Source: Luteolibacter yonseiensis (lineage in GTDB: Bacteria; Verrucomicrobiota; Verrucomicrobiia; Verrucomicrobiales; Akkermansiaceae). Taken from it: a DNA stretch of 64,000 nt. Made by a program: the position numbers and the translations under genes. The stretch is taken from NCBI RefSeq assembly GCF_016595465.1, contig NZ_JAENIK010000004.1, forward strand, positions 496,001 to 560,000, written 5' to 3'. Under the pieces are notes generated by a model. The model was not told the origin of the DNA, searched no databases, and saw only the letters and a list, made by a program, of their open reading frames with translations. Below are positions 1 through 8,746 of the stretch, piece by piece. How positions within the stretch are numbered: position 1 is the first letter of the stretch; each line of letters opens with the position of its first letter.

Positions 1-586
1 CTCTGCTGCTGATCAGCAATGTGGGTGCCATATTGAAGCTGGTGGAGGGTGCTGCGATGACCTGGCCGGTCTCCACATTGAGCAACTCCGAGTATGCGAT
101 GCAGGCGGCGGACTCATTGGAAAAGCCAAGCATTCCGTCCTGCCGGTGTTCGTATCCCGACAATGCCGCTCCACGAGACTGGTAAGGGGCGTACTTTCTC
201 GGATATAAAACCCAAACCGCATCCAGATTCTGCTGCTTTGCGGCATTGATCGCCGCCACTTTGAACGCCTCTTCATTGATATTCTGATTGGTCGCCAGAA
301 ATCCCTGCTTCGCTGCGGTGGCTTGGACAGGAAGTATTTTCACTGTCGAAAATCTGGATTTCAGGTTGCGTGCCGCGGTTTCCGAAACCTTGGAAGTAAT
401 GGATGGAACTTCCGTTGATTCGTAGGCGTTGTTGAAAACAGTCGTCCCGACCTTGTTACGCGTGAGCTTGCCACCCATGCCGTTGGCAATACCTACCGTG
501 CGAACACCGGTGAGATTTGTGGGGATCGAGGTCTGGCAACTGGCCAGAACAAGCGCCATCAATGCGACAGGAATCAATTTTTTCAT
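1..586 (-). CDS. Putative lipoprotein, C-terminus beyond the window edge
   Basis: An open frame on the minus strand starts at ATG 586 and stays open to the first base, so about 195 residues are visible and the C-terminus is missing. The N-terminus is a lipoprotein signal: two lysines, a short hydrophobic stretch and a lipobox LASC at residues 14-17, so Cys17 should be lipidated. The mature part has no motif I recognise; it contains many alanines and an invariant-looking AYSELLNVETG stretch. It lies 72 bp downstream of the secreted protein gene at 658-2907 in the same direction, so co-transcription is possible. The lipoprotein call is secure; function is unknown. Confidence 0.7.
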   Translation of the reverse strand, partial: MKKLIPVALMALVLASCQTSIPTNLTGVRTVGIANGMGGKLTRNKVGTTVFNNAYESTEVPSITSKVSETAARNLKSRFSTVKILPVQATAAKQGFLATNQNINEEAFKVAAINAAKQQNLDAVWVLYPRKYAPYQSRGAALSGYEHRQDGMLGFSNESAACIAYSELLNVETGQVIAAPSTSFNMAPTLLISSR

Positions 587-657
587 GTGCCGGAATTCTA
601 AGACTGCCACTAACAGAAAAACCAACCTATTTGTAATCCACCGGGCCGGTAACACCA

Positions 658-2907
658 CTAGAACGGATGTGTGTTTCTCAGAATACTTTGATTGATCTCC
701 CGCCTTTTCCACATGGGCAGCTTTTCAATTGCCTCAATATCCATCGACCCGAACGCATCCTGAAATCTCACCAGCGGGTCGAGGTGCGCGGCATAATTCC
801 AACTCAAGCATTCCATCACGCCCTTGCGCCGCGGGATGGTGACGGTGAAGGCTTCGAGCTGGAGGCCTTTTGGTTTGCCGGGATAGAGGGAGCCGTCCCA
901 GTTCAGGGACTGTTTGGTGTTGTGGACGAGCAGTTTGGCGATTTCCAAGAAATGCGGATCACCGGTGAACAAGTGGAGCCGGTAGTAATCGAATGAGGAA
1001 AACGCGAGGCCCAGATCGGCCGCGGATTGGCCGGTGGCGATGAGCGTCTGGCCGACGATGCTGCGGTCTTGTGGGAAGTCCGTGGCGGCGGCGCCGGTTT
1101 CCGCAGGGATCTCGTAGGCATACATCCATGTCTCCGTGTAGCGGGCGGCTTGGACGGCGGCGTCCAGCCAGGACTTTTCCTGTGTCAGATCATACAGGGC
1201 GAGAAAGGCATAGATCGCCTCCTGGCCCGATTCGCGGTCGATGACGTTCGGGTTGTCAACCACACTGCCGACGTAGTGGTAGGGCTGGTGGATGTTGGTC
1301 AGAGCGAACTTTCCCGCCCGGATTGCGGCGTCCCGGTAGCGGGCGTCACCGGTCGCTTGATGAAGCATGACGAGGAAGCGGATGGGATTGGTGGTGGTGG
1401 ATTTGCCGGGTTCGGTGGGCAGGTGTTTTCCGTCTGTCAGCTCGTGGCTGTAGGCGAGATGGTAGCTGCCGTCGTCGTTTTGATTGGCGACCAGCCAGTC
1501 GCCGAATTTCCCGCAAGCGGCGAGCCAACCGGGTTGTCCGGTGCCATGGCGTTCCATCAGCCGCCACGCGGAGAGCATGCCTTCCATGCCGGTGGTGGCG
1601 ACGCGCATGGCGGTGCCGCCTTTGGGGTTGTCGTTTTTCCGCCATGAGCCTGTGGTACCTTCCGCGGTGGCGGGATCATACCAGGTGCGCGGCAGGCCGG
1701 AGGGGAGCAGGCAGTTTTCCGCCCAGAAGTCCACGATTTCCACGCCTTTCCGCCGCAGGTCCGCGCGTTTTTCCGCGATGCCCTGGTGGATGAGGAAATA
1801 CGCGTTCGGCAACTGCCTGCCAACGAAGCCCATCTGGTAATTATAGACCCGGACATCACCGCCCGGGAGATAGACCGAGAAGGGAAAGCCCGGCGCATCG
1901 TAGCCTTTGCCCACCGAGTAGTGATCAAGCGTGTCGATCAATCCGGTGAACGCGGCTTTCACATCCACGGGACGGGGTTTCGGCTGATAGAGCTGGAACG
2001 CGTGTTTCCAAGTGGTCTCGACGGCGTCGGGATAGCTCGCGGTTTTTGAAAAACGGATGACGAGCTTGTAGTGATGTTGGACGCCCTCCTTCACCGGATG
2101 GCTCCGCAGCGCCCAACCATCCGACGCCCGGCGGACGACGTGGTTTTTCTCACCTTCCGAACCGGGAAACATGAAGGCGAGCGTTGTGCCGTCCAGATGC
2201 CGCACTCCGATGGAGCCGAATTGCATGCGCTCGTCCACGACGCGCTCCCCACCGCGGTCTCCGGTGAAGGTCGCTGGTTCCGCCGCCGCGTGGATCAAAG
2301 AAACGGTGTCGCCATTGCCGGGATCCCGCATGGTGACCAGCGGAAGCGGCAGGCGGTCCTCGCGGAAGAGGAAATGGTGATCGGCCGGATTCTTCGCCAA
2401 GGCGCCGGCCATCCGGGTTTTGAAATTCGTGCGATACCAGACACCGGGCACGAAAAACTCGCTGTCTTCAAGCGGACCATTTTCCGTGACCTGGATGCCG
2501 AAGAGGGAATTGAAGAACTGGTCCGCCCGGTTTGCGTTCTGAATGACGATGCTCCGCCGGAGCTCGAACGCACCGGGCTGTTCCACCAGATAGCGGTCGG
2601 TGAAAAGAAACCGGGTTCCGTGCGGTGTGGTGATGACTCCCTGGCAGACCAGTGTGTCATTTTTTTCCTGGGAAACTTTCGCGTATCCGCCATCCAGCCG
2701 CTCTCCATTCACATCCAGCGAGAGAGGTTTGTCCGGTGCGTAGGTGTTCAGGACTTTCCCGCCGATCGTAAAAGTCAGGGCGTAGCTGCGGTTTTCAGGA
2801 TCCTGTCTGAGTTGCAGCGATGCTTGCCCGGATGAAAGCCCGGCGTCCTGCGCATGGAGCGCGGCGGACAACGTGGCGAAGGCAACCAGTCGGAAGAGGA
2901 AATTCAT
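658..2907 (-). CDS. Secreted six-hairpin glycosidase-like protein
   Basis: A 749-residue protein. I start it at the ATG at 2907 because this begins a clean signal peptide (MNFLFRLVAF, cleaved near AALHA/Q at about residue 18); an upstream in-frame start only adds unlikely residues. The N-terminal ~300 residues look beta-rich. The C-terminal ~400 have regularly spaced aromatic helices (for example WLAACGKFGDWLVANQNDDG and RYRDAAIRAGKFALTNIHQP), the pattern of an (alpha/alpha)6 barrel as in six-hairpin glycosidases, lyases and C5-epimerases. It probably acts on a polysaccharide outside the cytoplasm. No glycoside hydrolase family signature was recognised, so activity and substrate are open. It is divergent from proB. 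Confidence 0.65.
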   Translation of the reverse strand: MNFLFRLVAFATLSAALHAQDAGLSSGQASLQLRQDPENRSYALTFTIGGKVLNTYAPDKPLSLDVNGERLDGGYAKVSQEKNDTLVCQGVITTPHGTRFLFTDRYLVEQPGAFELRRSIVIQNANRADQFFNSLFGIQVTENGPLEDSEFFVPGVWYRTNFKTRMAGALAKNPADHHFLFREDRLPLPLVTMRDPGNGDTVSLIHAAAEPATFTGDRGGERVVDERMQFGSIGVRHLDGTTLAFMFPGSEGEKNHVVRRASDGWALRSHPVKEGVQHHYKLVIRFSKTASYPDAVETTWKHAFQLYQPKPRPVDVKAAFTGLIDTLDHYSVGKGYDAPGFPFSVYLPGGDVRVYNYQMGFVGRQLPNAYFLIHQGIAEKRADLRRKGVEIVDFWAENCLLPSGLPRTWYDPATAEGTTGSWRKNDNPKGGTAMRVATTGMEGMLSAWRLMERHGTGQPGWLAACGKFGDWLVANQNDDGSYHLAYSHELTDGKHLPTEPGKSTTTNPIRFLVMLHQATGDARYRDAAIRAGKFALTNIHQPYHYVGSVVDNPNVIDRESGQEAIYAFLALYDLTQEKSWLDAAVQAARYTETWMYAYEIPAETGAAATDFPQDRSIVGQTLIATGQSAADLGLAFSSFDYYRLHLFTGDPHFLEIAKLLVHNTKQSLNWDGSLYPGKPKGLQLEAFTVTIPRRKGVMECLSWNYAAHLDPLVRFQDAFGSMDIEAIEKLPMWKRREINQSILRNTHPF

Positions 2908-3070
2908 GTGAAAAAAGCCTCCGCGACTGCTTGCCAGCGATGAGGCAAGGTCCATACGGCAGGTGGATTCGCGATCTTCCCGATTCTACCGCATGACATT
3001 TTCCAAAGCCCGCGCTGGCATCTGTGGCGGGAAGCGGCTATTCCGTCGCCCGCTTCACGACGCATTTCCC

Positions 3071-3841
3071 ATGAGTTCCGATCTCACACTGATCAAAGCA
3101 GGCACCGGTGTTCTTACGAAATCCAGCGATGGCACGCTGGACAAGGCCGCCCTTGTGCATCTCGTTTCCGCCATTTCCGGGCTGATGCATGCCGGGGAGC
3201 GCTGCCTTTTCGTCTCGTCCGGCGCGGTCGGTTCGGGAGTTTCCGCTCTCGGTCTCACGGAATACCCCAAGGAAACAGCGACCCGCCAGGCCTGCGCGGC
3301 CATCGGCCAGGCACGGCTCATGCAGACCTACAGCAGCCTTTTCTCGAATTTCGACATCACCATCGCCCAGGTGCTGCTCACCGCCGCCGACCTCGGCACG
3401 CCCGAGCGTGCGGGCTACGTGAGCGACACCTTCCGCCGACTGCTGATGGAGCCGAACATCCTGCCGATCATCAACGAGAACGATTCCGTGGCGGTCGAGG
3501 AGCTGAAATTCGGCGACAATGACATGCTCTCCGTCCGGGTGGCGAAGCTCGCCGGGGCGAAACGCATCATCCTGCTCACCAGCGTGGACGGCCTGCTGGA
3601 CCCCGCCACCAACGAACTCATCCCGGAAGTCGAGGATATCGACAACGTTTTCCGCCACGTCCGCGAGGACAAGGGCCGCTTCTCCATGGGCGGCATGGCT
3701 TCCAAGCTCGCCGCCGTGAAATTTGCAGTGGACGCGGGCATCGAGACCCACATCGCCCACGGCCGCCACCCGGAACGACTCGCCGGAATCGTCGCGGGCA
3801 ACGGGATTTCCACGAGATTCCACGCGGGAATTGCTTCTTGA
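3071..3841 (+). CDS. proB: Glutamate 5-kinase, kinase domain only
   Basis: Glutamate 5-kinase phosphorylates glutamate to gamma-glutamyl phosphate, the first step of proline synthesis, in the cytoplasm. The 256 residues carry the amino-acid-kinase landmarks: KAGTG near the N-terminus, SSGAVGSG, the INENDSV substrate loop, FGDNDMLSVRVAKLAGA and the C-terminal GGMASKLAAVKFAVDAG. The ATG at 3071 is chosen because the fold starts directly after it (SSDLTLIKAGTG); upstream in-frame residues look non-coding. The enzyme ends after the kinase domain and lacks the C-terminal PUA domain of the ~370-residue E. coli type; short forms are known. proA follows downstream, but a toxin-antitoxin pair lies between them. 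Confidence 0.93.
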   Translation: MSSDLTLIKAGTGVLTKSSDGTLDKAALVHLVSAISGLMHAGERCLFVSSGAVGSGVSALGLTEYPKETATRQACAAIGQARLMQTYSSLFSNFDITIAQVLLTAADLGTPERAGYVSDTFRRLLMEPNILPIINENDSVAVEELKFGDNDMLSVRVAKLAGAKRIILLTSVDGLLDPATNELIPEVEDIDNVFRHVREDKGRFSMGGMASKLAAVKFAVDAGIETHIAHGRHPERLAGIVAGNGISTRFHAGIAS

Positions 3842-3871
3842 GAGGGTGTCCGGTTGATGTAGAATTCCTCC

Positions 3872-4090
3872 ATGATCGCACTCGATGAACTCAAGAAACT
3901 GCCGATCGAGGAAAGAAAACAGATCGTTCAGGAGCTTCAGATCACAATTGAAGAAGAAGAAAGCGATTATCAGGAACCACCGGAGTTGCTGGCCGAACTC
4001 GAGCGCCGGTTGGAAGCCTATCACGCGGATCCCTCCACGGCGATTCCTTGGGAAACGGTGAAAGCCAAACTCTTGAGTCGTGGTGCTTAA
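3872..4090 (+). CDS. Antitoxin of the putative addiction module family
   Basis: A 72-residue acidic protein resembling the short unstable antitoxins described as 'putative addiction module component' (TIGR02574 / PF09720): an N-terminal helix with LKKLPIEERKQIVQEL, then a glutamate-rich middle (EEEES), then a short helix and a PWETVKAKLL tail. It would bind and neutralise the ParE/RelE-like toxin encoded by the next gene, whose start overlaps this gene by 11 bp, and could repress the pair's promoter. It starts 30 bp after proB and lies in the same direction. It is visibly less GC-rich than proB or proA, which fits acquisition by transfer. Confidence 0.8.
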   Translation: MIALDELKKLPIEERKQIVQELQITIEEEESDYQEPPELLAELERRLEAYHADPSTAIPWETVKAKLLSRGA

Positions 4091-4391
4091 AGCCATCGAA
4101 CTGACCGTCGGTGCTGATTCAGATTCCGACGCAGCCTACGAATGGTATGAGAGGCAGGAGCAAGGAGCAGGTCGCTATTTTGACAGGCAATTGCTGCATC
4201 TCTTGGAAAACATACGGATGCGGCCATTTTCATTTCCTACCAGTCACGCCGTTTTCCGAAAGGCTTTGATGAGGAAATTCCCCTACGCGGTATATTTCCA
4301 GATCTTTGATGAGAAGATCGTTGTCATTGCGATCATTCATGGTGCTAGAAATCCCCGGCGCGTTCGGGATCTGTTGAGGCGCGAATTTTGA
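4080..4391 (+). CDS. ParE/RelE-family toxin
   Basis: A 103-residue protein with the compact RelE/ParE layout: an N-terminal helix containing DAAYEWYERQEQGAGRYF, the middle LLHLLENIRMRPFSFP, a basic strand with RKALMRKFPYAVYFQIFDE, and the terminal AIIHGARNPRRV typical of ParE-type toxins. ParE members block gyrase and RelE members cut mRNA; the sequence does not let me choose. It starts at GTG 4080, overlapping the antitoxin end, the usual translational coupling. It ends only 6 bp before proA, so the toxin-antitoxin pair is embedded in the proline operon. Conserved basic residues remain, so it looks intact. Confidence 0.82.
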   Translation: MVLKAIELTVGADSDSDAAYEWYERQEQGAGRYFDRQLLHLLENIRMRPFSFPTSHAVFRKALMRKFPYAVYFQIFDEKIVVIAIIHGARNPRRVRDLLRREF

Positions 4392-4397
4392 ACTGAC

Positions 4398-5642
4398 ATG
4401 TCCATCCAGGAAACCATCCACCAAATGGGTCGCCAAGCACGGGCGGCCGCCTACAAGCTCGCCCAGCTCACGAGCGACGAGAAGAACGACATCCTCCGCG
4501 CCATGGCCGCCGCCATCCGCCGCAGGACGCCGGAACTGCTCGCGGCGAACGTGCTCGATCTCGCGGCAGGCGAGGCCAAGGGGCTTTCCAACGCGATGCT
4601 CGACCGGCTGAAGCTTGATGAAAAGCGCATCGAGGCAATGGCCGCCGGAATCGACCAGGTCGCGACATTGCCCGACCCCGTGGGCGAGATCATGGATGCT
4701 TGGGACCGTCCGAACGGTATCCGCATCTCTCAGACCCGCGTGCCCATCGGCACCATCGGCATCATTTACGAGAGCCGTCCGAACGTCACTGCGGACGCCG
4801 CCGTGCTGTGCTTCAAAACTGGAAACGCCACCATCCTCCGTGGCGGCAGCGAGGCGATCCACTCGAACGTCGCCATCGCCTCCGCACTGGCGGAAGCGGG
4901 CGCGCCGGAGCATGCCATCCAGCTCATCCCGTTCACGGACCGCGAGAGTGTCGCGGTCCTCGCGGGCATGGACAAGTGGCTGGATCTCATCATTCCGCGT
5001 GGGGGCAAGGGGCTCATCGAGACCGTCGTTTCGCTCGCCCGCATGCCCGTCATCAAGCACTACGACGGCATCTGCCATCTTTTCGCGGACAAGGATGCCG
5101 ACCTCGAAATGGCCTCCACGCTCGCGGTGAATTCGAAGACCCAGAAACCCGGTGTCTGCAACGCGCTGGAGATCCTGCTCGTCCACCGCGACATCGCCAC
5201 CGGTTTCCTGCCAAAGGTTGCCACCGCGCTGCGGGAGAAGAATGTGGAAATCCGAGGATGTGCGAATGTGCTGGAAATCCTGCCGGATGCCAAACCCGCC
5301 ACGGCGGAAGACTGGGACACGGAATTTCTCGAACTCATCATCGCGGTGAAAATCGTCGATTCATTGGAAGAAGCCGTCGCCCACATCAACGAGCACGGCT
5401 CCCACCACACCGATGTCATCGTCACCCGGGACGAGGTGGCTGCGGAGCAATTCCTCGGTTCGGTCGATTCCGCCTGCGTGTTCCACAACTGCTCCACCCG
5501 CTTCGCCGACGGCGGAGAGTTCGGCTTCGGCGCGGAGATCGGCATTTCCACCGACAAGCTCCACGCCCGCGGTCCGATGGGGTTGCGCGAGCTGACGAGC
5601 TACCAATACCGCGTGCGGGGCAACGGACAGGTGAAAGGGTGA
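4398..5642 (+). CDS. proA: Gamma-glutamyl phosphate reductase
   Basis: This NADPH-dependent enzyme reduces gamma-glutamyl phosphate to glutamate 5-semialdehyde, the second step of proline synthesis. All 414 residues align by eye with the family: GTIGIIYESRPNVT, GNATILRGGSEA, the catalytic cysteine in KPGVCNALE at Cys254, and the C-terminal EFGFGAEIGISTDKLHARGPMGL. The length is normal. It starts at ATG 4398, 6 bp after the toxin stop codon, so its expression probably depends on a transcript from proB, from the toxin-antitoxin promoter, or both. The intact catalytic residues indicate a working enzyme. Confidence 0.96.
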   Translation: MSIQETIHQMGRQARAAAYKLAQLTSDEKNDILRAMAAAIRRRTPELLAANVLDLAAGEAKGLSNAMLDRLKLDEKRIEAMAAGIDQVATLPDPVGEIMDAWDRPNGIRISQTRVPIGTIGIIYESRPNVTADAAVLCFKTGNATILRGGSEAIHSNVAIASALAEAGAPEHAIQLIPFTDRESVAVLAGMDKWLDLIIPRGGKGLIETVVSLARMPVIKHYDGICHLFADKDADLEMASTLAVNSKTQKPGVCNALEILLVHRDIATGFLPKVATALREKNVEIRGCANVLEILPDAKPATAEDWDTEFLELIIAVKIVDSLEEAVAHINEHGSHHTDVIVTRDEVAAEQFLGSVDSACVFHNCSTRFADGGEFGFGAEIGISTDKLHARGPMGLRELTSYQYRVRGNGQVKG

Positions 5643-5673
5643 ACCAGGGCGCGCGATCCTCCGGCACCATCGA

Positions 5674-5699
5674 TCCATCAGACCATCCGGCCTGATGGG
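5674..5699. terminator. Stem-loop between convergent genes, weak terminator candidate
   Basis: CCATCAG and CTGATGG form a 7-bp stem around a 10-nt loop between the end of proA and the convergent membrane-protein gene. There is no T-run on either side, so intrinsic termination is uncertain; it may only mark a transcript end. Confidence 0.25.
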
Positions 5700-5703
5700 A
5701 GGA

Positions 5704-6159
5704 TCACAGCGAATGCAGGAGTTTTTCCTGCCCGCTCTGCCTGATGAGGGTCTGGTCCGAGGATGACGACAAATGCGGGCATTTCCTACGGAGCTGTGCC
5801 GCGAAATCGGAAACCTGGCTCGGACGGATTTTCAGGATTTTCCGATCTTCGTCGGATTTGAAAATGATCTGCAGGTGTTGCTGCCTGCCGCTACGGCGGC
5901 AGCGGCGGATCGTTTCGATCTGGGAATAGGGAATCGAGGCGGATCCCAGCGGCGTGCTCACCACCAGTTGATCTTTTTGCAGCAGGATTTTCCCGGCGCG
6001 TGCGAAGACCGCTGTCAGGCTGACCAAGAAGGCCATTGCGAGAGTCACGGTGACCAGCATCCAGGTCTGCTCGTCGGGAGGCGGCGGGAGAAAGTCTGAG
6101 AATTTCGTCACTCCCACCCAGCCAACGAACGTCACCAGCAAAGCTATTGAGATCCTCAT
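5704..6159 (-). CDS. Small membrane protein with PH-like cytoplasmic tail
   Basis: A 151-residue protein. The start at ATG 6159 opens a hydrophobic segment (ISIALLVTFVGWVGV), followed by a proline-rich loop and a second transmembrane segment (MLVTVTLAMAFLVSLTAVF). The remaining ~80 residues, with KILLQKDQLVVSTPLGSASIPYSQIETI, resemble the strand pattern of bacterial PH-like domains: small beta strands and a DLxxI-like turn. A longer reading frame upstream overlaps the dehydrogenase gene and is rejected. No enzyme motif is visible. It ends near the hydroxyproline dehydrogenase gene (45 bp gap) in the same direction, so it could be the last cistron of that operon, but no functional link is evident. 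Confidence 0.6.
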   Translation of the reverse strand: MRISIALLVTFVGWVGVTKFSDFLPPPPDEQTWMLVTVTLAMAFLVSLTAVFARAGKILLQKDQLVVSTPLGSASIPYSQIETIRRCRRSGRQQHLQIIFKSDEDRKILKIRPSQVSDFAAQLRRKCPHLSSSSDQTLIRQSGQEKLLHSL

Positions 6160-6203
6160 GACCGGCGACCCTAACAATCCAAACGCGCCTGTCGAGATGG
6201 AAA

Positions 6204-7763
6204 TCACTCCATCCTTTTGATCCCGAGGGGATTCGCCTCCTGGAGCTCCGGCGGAAGCGCGGCATCCGGGAAGCTCTGCCATGCCACGGGGCGGCAGAAG
6301 CGATAGATGGCCATGGTGCCGACGGAAGTACTACGTCCATCCGAAGTCGCGGGAAACGGTCCGCCGTGGACGATGCTGTGGCAGACTTCCACCCCTGTCG
6401 GGTAGCCATTGAAAATGAGCCGGCCCGCGCGCCGTTGCAGCGCCTGGACGAGCGGACCGTGGTTGGCGAGTTCATCGTCGGTCGCGTGGAGACTGGCGGT
6501 GAGCTGGCCTTCGAGTTTCGGAATCGCGGCTTCGATTTCCTCCACCGTTCCCCGGACGATCAACGTGGCGGGACCGAACATTTCCTTTTGGAGGGATTCG
6601 TTTTTCAGGAAATCCGCGATGGCGACGGTGAAAACCGCGGAAGCCCCTTGTCCATCCGCCACGGTGCTTCGGGATGCCGCCAGTGTTTCCACTCCGGGCG
6701 CGGCGGCGACGGCGGATTTGGACCCGGCGTAGGATTTTGAGATACCAGCGTGGAGCATCATCCCCGGGCCGCTGGCTTCGATGAGCGACTTGAGTTTTGC
6801 CAAAAACGTCCGGCCTTCGCCTGTGGGCAGAAAGACGAGGCCCGGGTTCGTGCAGAATTGGCCGACTCCCAAAGTCAGCGATCCGAAGAACGATTCCGCC
6901 AGCGCCTCCTCGCCCCGTTCAAGCGCGCCGGGCAGGATGACGATGGGATTGATCGAACTCATTTCCGCATAGACCGGGATGGGTTGCGGACGGTTGGCGG
7001 CGATGTCCATCAGCGCGGTGCCACCGGCTCTGGAACCGGTGAAGCCGACCGCTTGCGTCACGGGATGTTTCACCACGGCCTGGCCGACGGTGCGGCCACC
7101 GCCGTAGAGCACGGAGAACACACCCTCCGGCATGTCCGTCAGTTTCGCAGCACGGATCACCGCAGCGGCGACGATTTCCGCAACTCCCGGGTGCGCCTCG
7201 TGTGCGATGACGACCACGGGACAGCCCGCCGCAAGCGCCGACGCGGTGTCCCCCCCCGCGACGGAGTACGCCAGCGGGAAATTGCTCGCACAAAAAACCG
7301 CGACGGGACCGAGAGGACGCAGCATCGAGCGGAGATCCACTTTCGGAACCGGTTTGCGGTCCGGTTCCGCACGCTCGATGCGGGCGTCCACCCATGAACC
7401 TTCCTCGATCTGCGTGGCGAACATGCGGAGCTGGCCTACGGTCCGTCCGGTCTCCCCGCGCAGGCGTGGTTCCGGCAGGGCCGTTTCGAGCTGGCCACGG
7501 GCGACGATGTCCTCAACCGCGCCTTCGATTTCCGTAGCAATGGCGCGGAGGAAACCGGCGCGCGTCTTTCCCGAAAAATTGGAATAGATAGGAAACGCCG
7601 CAGCAGCCAGTGCCATGGCCTTCTCCACCTCATCCGGCGTGGCCGAAAGATAAACCGGCTCCAGCTTTGCACCGGTGCCAAGCTGAACCGCGTTGCAATG
7701 CGGTTCATTGCCGGTCGAGCGGGAATAGCCGATGAAGGAGGTGCCGAGAAGTGAGGTGGTCAT
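6204..7763 (-). CDS. 2,5-dioxovalerate (2-oxoglutarate semialdehyde) dehydrogenase
   Basis: An NAD(P)-dependent aldehyde dehydrogenase of 519 residues that would oxidise 2-oxoglutarate semialdehyde to 2-oxoglutarate, the last step of hydroxyproline breakdown. Family landmarks: VAVFCASNFPLAYSVAGGD in the cofactor domain, GFTGSRAGG, the general-base glutamate in YAEMSSINP, and the catalytic cysteine in GVGQFCTNPGL. The EMSSINPIVILPGAL variant is typical of KGSADH enzymes rather than betaine or succinate semialdehyde types. The start at ATG 7763 follows the family N-terminus (GTSFIGYSRS). It lies 77 bp downstream of the deaminase gene and in the same direction, which with the epimerase supports a hydroxyproline operon. 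Confidence 0.88.
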   Translation of the reverse strand: MTTSLLGTSFIGYSRSTGNEPHCNAVQLGTGAKLEPVYLSATPDEVEKAMALAAAAFPIYSNFSGKTRAGFLRAIATEIEGAVEDIVARGQLETALPEPRLRGETGRTVGQLRMFATQIEEGSWVDARIERAEPDRKPVPKVDLRSMLRPLGPVAVFCASNFPLAYSVAGGDTASALAAGCPVVVIAHEAHPGVAEIVAAAVIRAAKLTDMPEGVFSVLYGGGRTVGQAVVKHPVTQAVGFTGSRAGGTALMDIAANRPQPIPVYAEMSSINPIVILPGALERGEEALAESFFGSLTLGVGQFCTNPGLVFLPTGEGRTFLAKLKSLIEASGPGMMLHAGISKSYAGSKSAVAAAPGVETLAASRSTVADGQGASAVFTVAIADFLKNESLQKEMFGPATLIVRGTVEEIEAAIPKLEGQLTASLHATDDELANHGPLVQALQRRAGRLIFNGYPTGVEVCHSIVHGGPFPATSDGRSTSVGTMAIYRFCRPVAWQSFPDAALPPELQEANPLGIKRME

Positions 7764-7840
7764 GGGATGGTGGGTTGGAAATGGAAAACGCGGGGCAAGA
7801 TACCCCGGCAACGGACCGGAGCAGCATGCTCCTGTCACAT

Positions 7841-8746
7841 TCAGATTTCAGGAGCGGTCGCCAGGGCAAGCTCGATGATGGCGGTGGCCTCCGCAAGCTC
7901 CGCTCCGGCAAGTTCGAGGCGTGGCGGACGGACCAGATTGTTGCCGAGTTTCCCGCCGCTCGCGAGGTTCTGCTGGAGTTTGATGAGCTGCACGAATTTC
8001 ACCACCGTGTCCATCCGGAGCATCGGCAGCATCCAGTGATAGATCGGCATGGCCTCCTCGATTTTCCCGCTGGTGGCGAGATCCCAGAACTTCACGTTAT
8101 GCTTGGGGAATGCCCCGCCGACGCCGGTGATCCAGAATTTCGCTCCCATGGCCGCACCTTCGAGCGCGCAATCGTCCACGCCGACTCCGAGCGCAAGGCG
8201 GTCCCCGCAGACCTCGCGGATGCCGGCGATGCGGCGGGCGTCGGTGGAGGATTCCTTCACCGACTCCACGTTCCCGCACTCGTCCGCGAGTTCCTTGATG
8301 TGGGCCGGGGTGAAGTCGGTTTTGTAGGCGACGGGGTTGTTATAGATGATGCAGGGCAGGTCCGTCGCATCGATGACGGCCTTCATGTGGGTTTTCATTT
8401 CCCGCCAGTCGGAGGCATAGAGATAAGGAGGCAGGACCATGAGTCCCCGACAGCCGTTGTCCTTGGCAGCTTTCGCGATGTCCACGGCTTCCCTGGTGGA
8501 AAGCGCCGCGACACCGGGGATGATCGGCGTGTCCGGCAATGCCGCCACATAGGTTTTCTGCAGCGCGATTTTCTCATCAAACGACAGCGTCGCGCCTTCA
8601 CCGAGCGATCCGTGGCAGACGATGGCGGTGCAGCCGTTTTCAACCAGCCACCTGCCATGCGCGGCCATGAGGCCGTGGTCGATGGTGAGGTCTGCGTTGA
8701 ACTGGGTGAGTGTCGCGGGCATGACGCCCTTCCATGTGATGCTCAT
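7841..8746 (-). CDS. 1-pyrroline-4-hydroxy-2-carboxylate deaminase (DapA family)
   Basis: A 301-residue member of the dihydrodipicolinate synthase/N-acetylneuraminate lyase superfamily. The Schiff-base lysine is K164 (ESVKESS) and the catalytic tyrosine is Y135 (IIYNNP); the usual GTTGE substrate loop is GSLGE at 46-50. On motif alone it could be any DapA-family enzyme, but the 4-bp ATGA overlap with the 4-hydroxyproline epimerase gene and the semialdehyde dehydrogenase just downstream make the deaminase of the hydroxyproline pathway by far the best call. It would convert pyrroline-4-hydroxy-2-carboxylate to 2-oxoglutarate semialdehyde, water-dependent and with loss of ammonia. Confidence 0.85.
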   Translation of the reverse strand: MSITWKGVMPATLTQFNADLTIDHGLMAAHGRWLVENGCTAIVCHGSLGEGATLSFDEKIALQKTYVAALPDTPIIPGVAALSTREAVDIAKAAKDNGCRGLMVLPPYLYASDWREMKTHMKAVIDATDLPCIIYNNPVAYKTDFTPAHIKELADECGNVESVKESSTDARRIAGIREVCGDRLALGVGVDDCALEGAAMGAKFWITGVGGAFPKHNVKFWDLATSGKIEEAMPIYHWMLPMLRMDTVVKFVQLIKLQQNLASGGKLGNNLVRPPRLELAGAELAEATAIIELALATAPEI

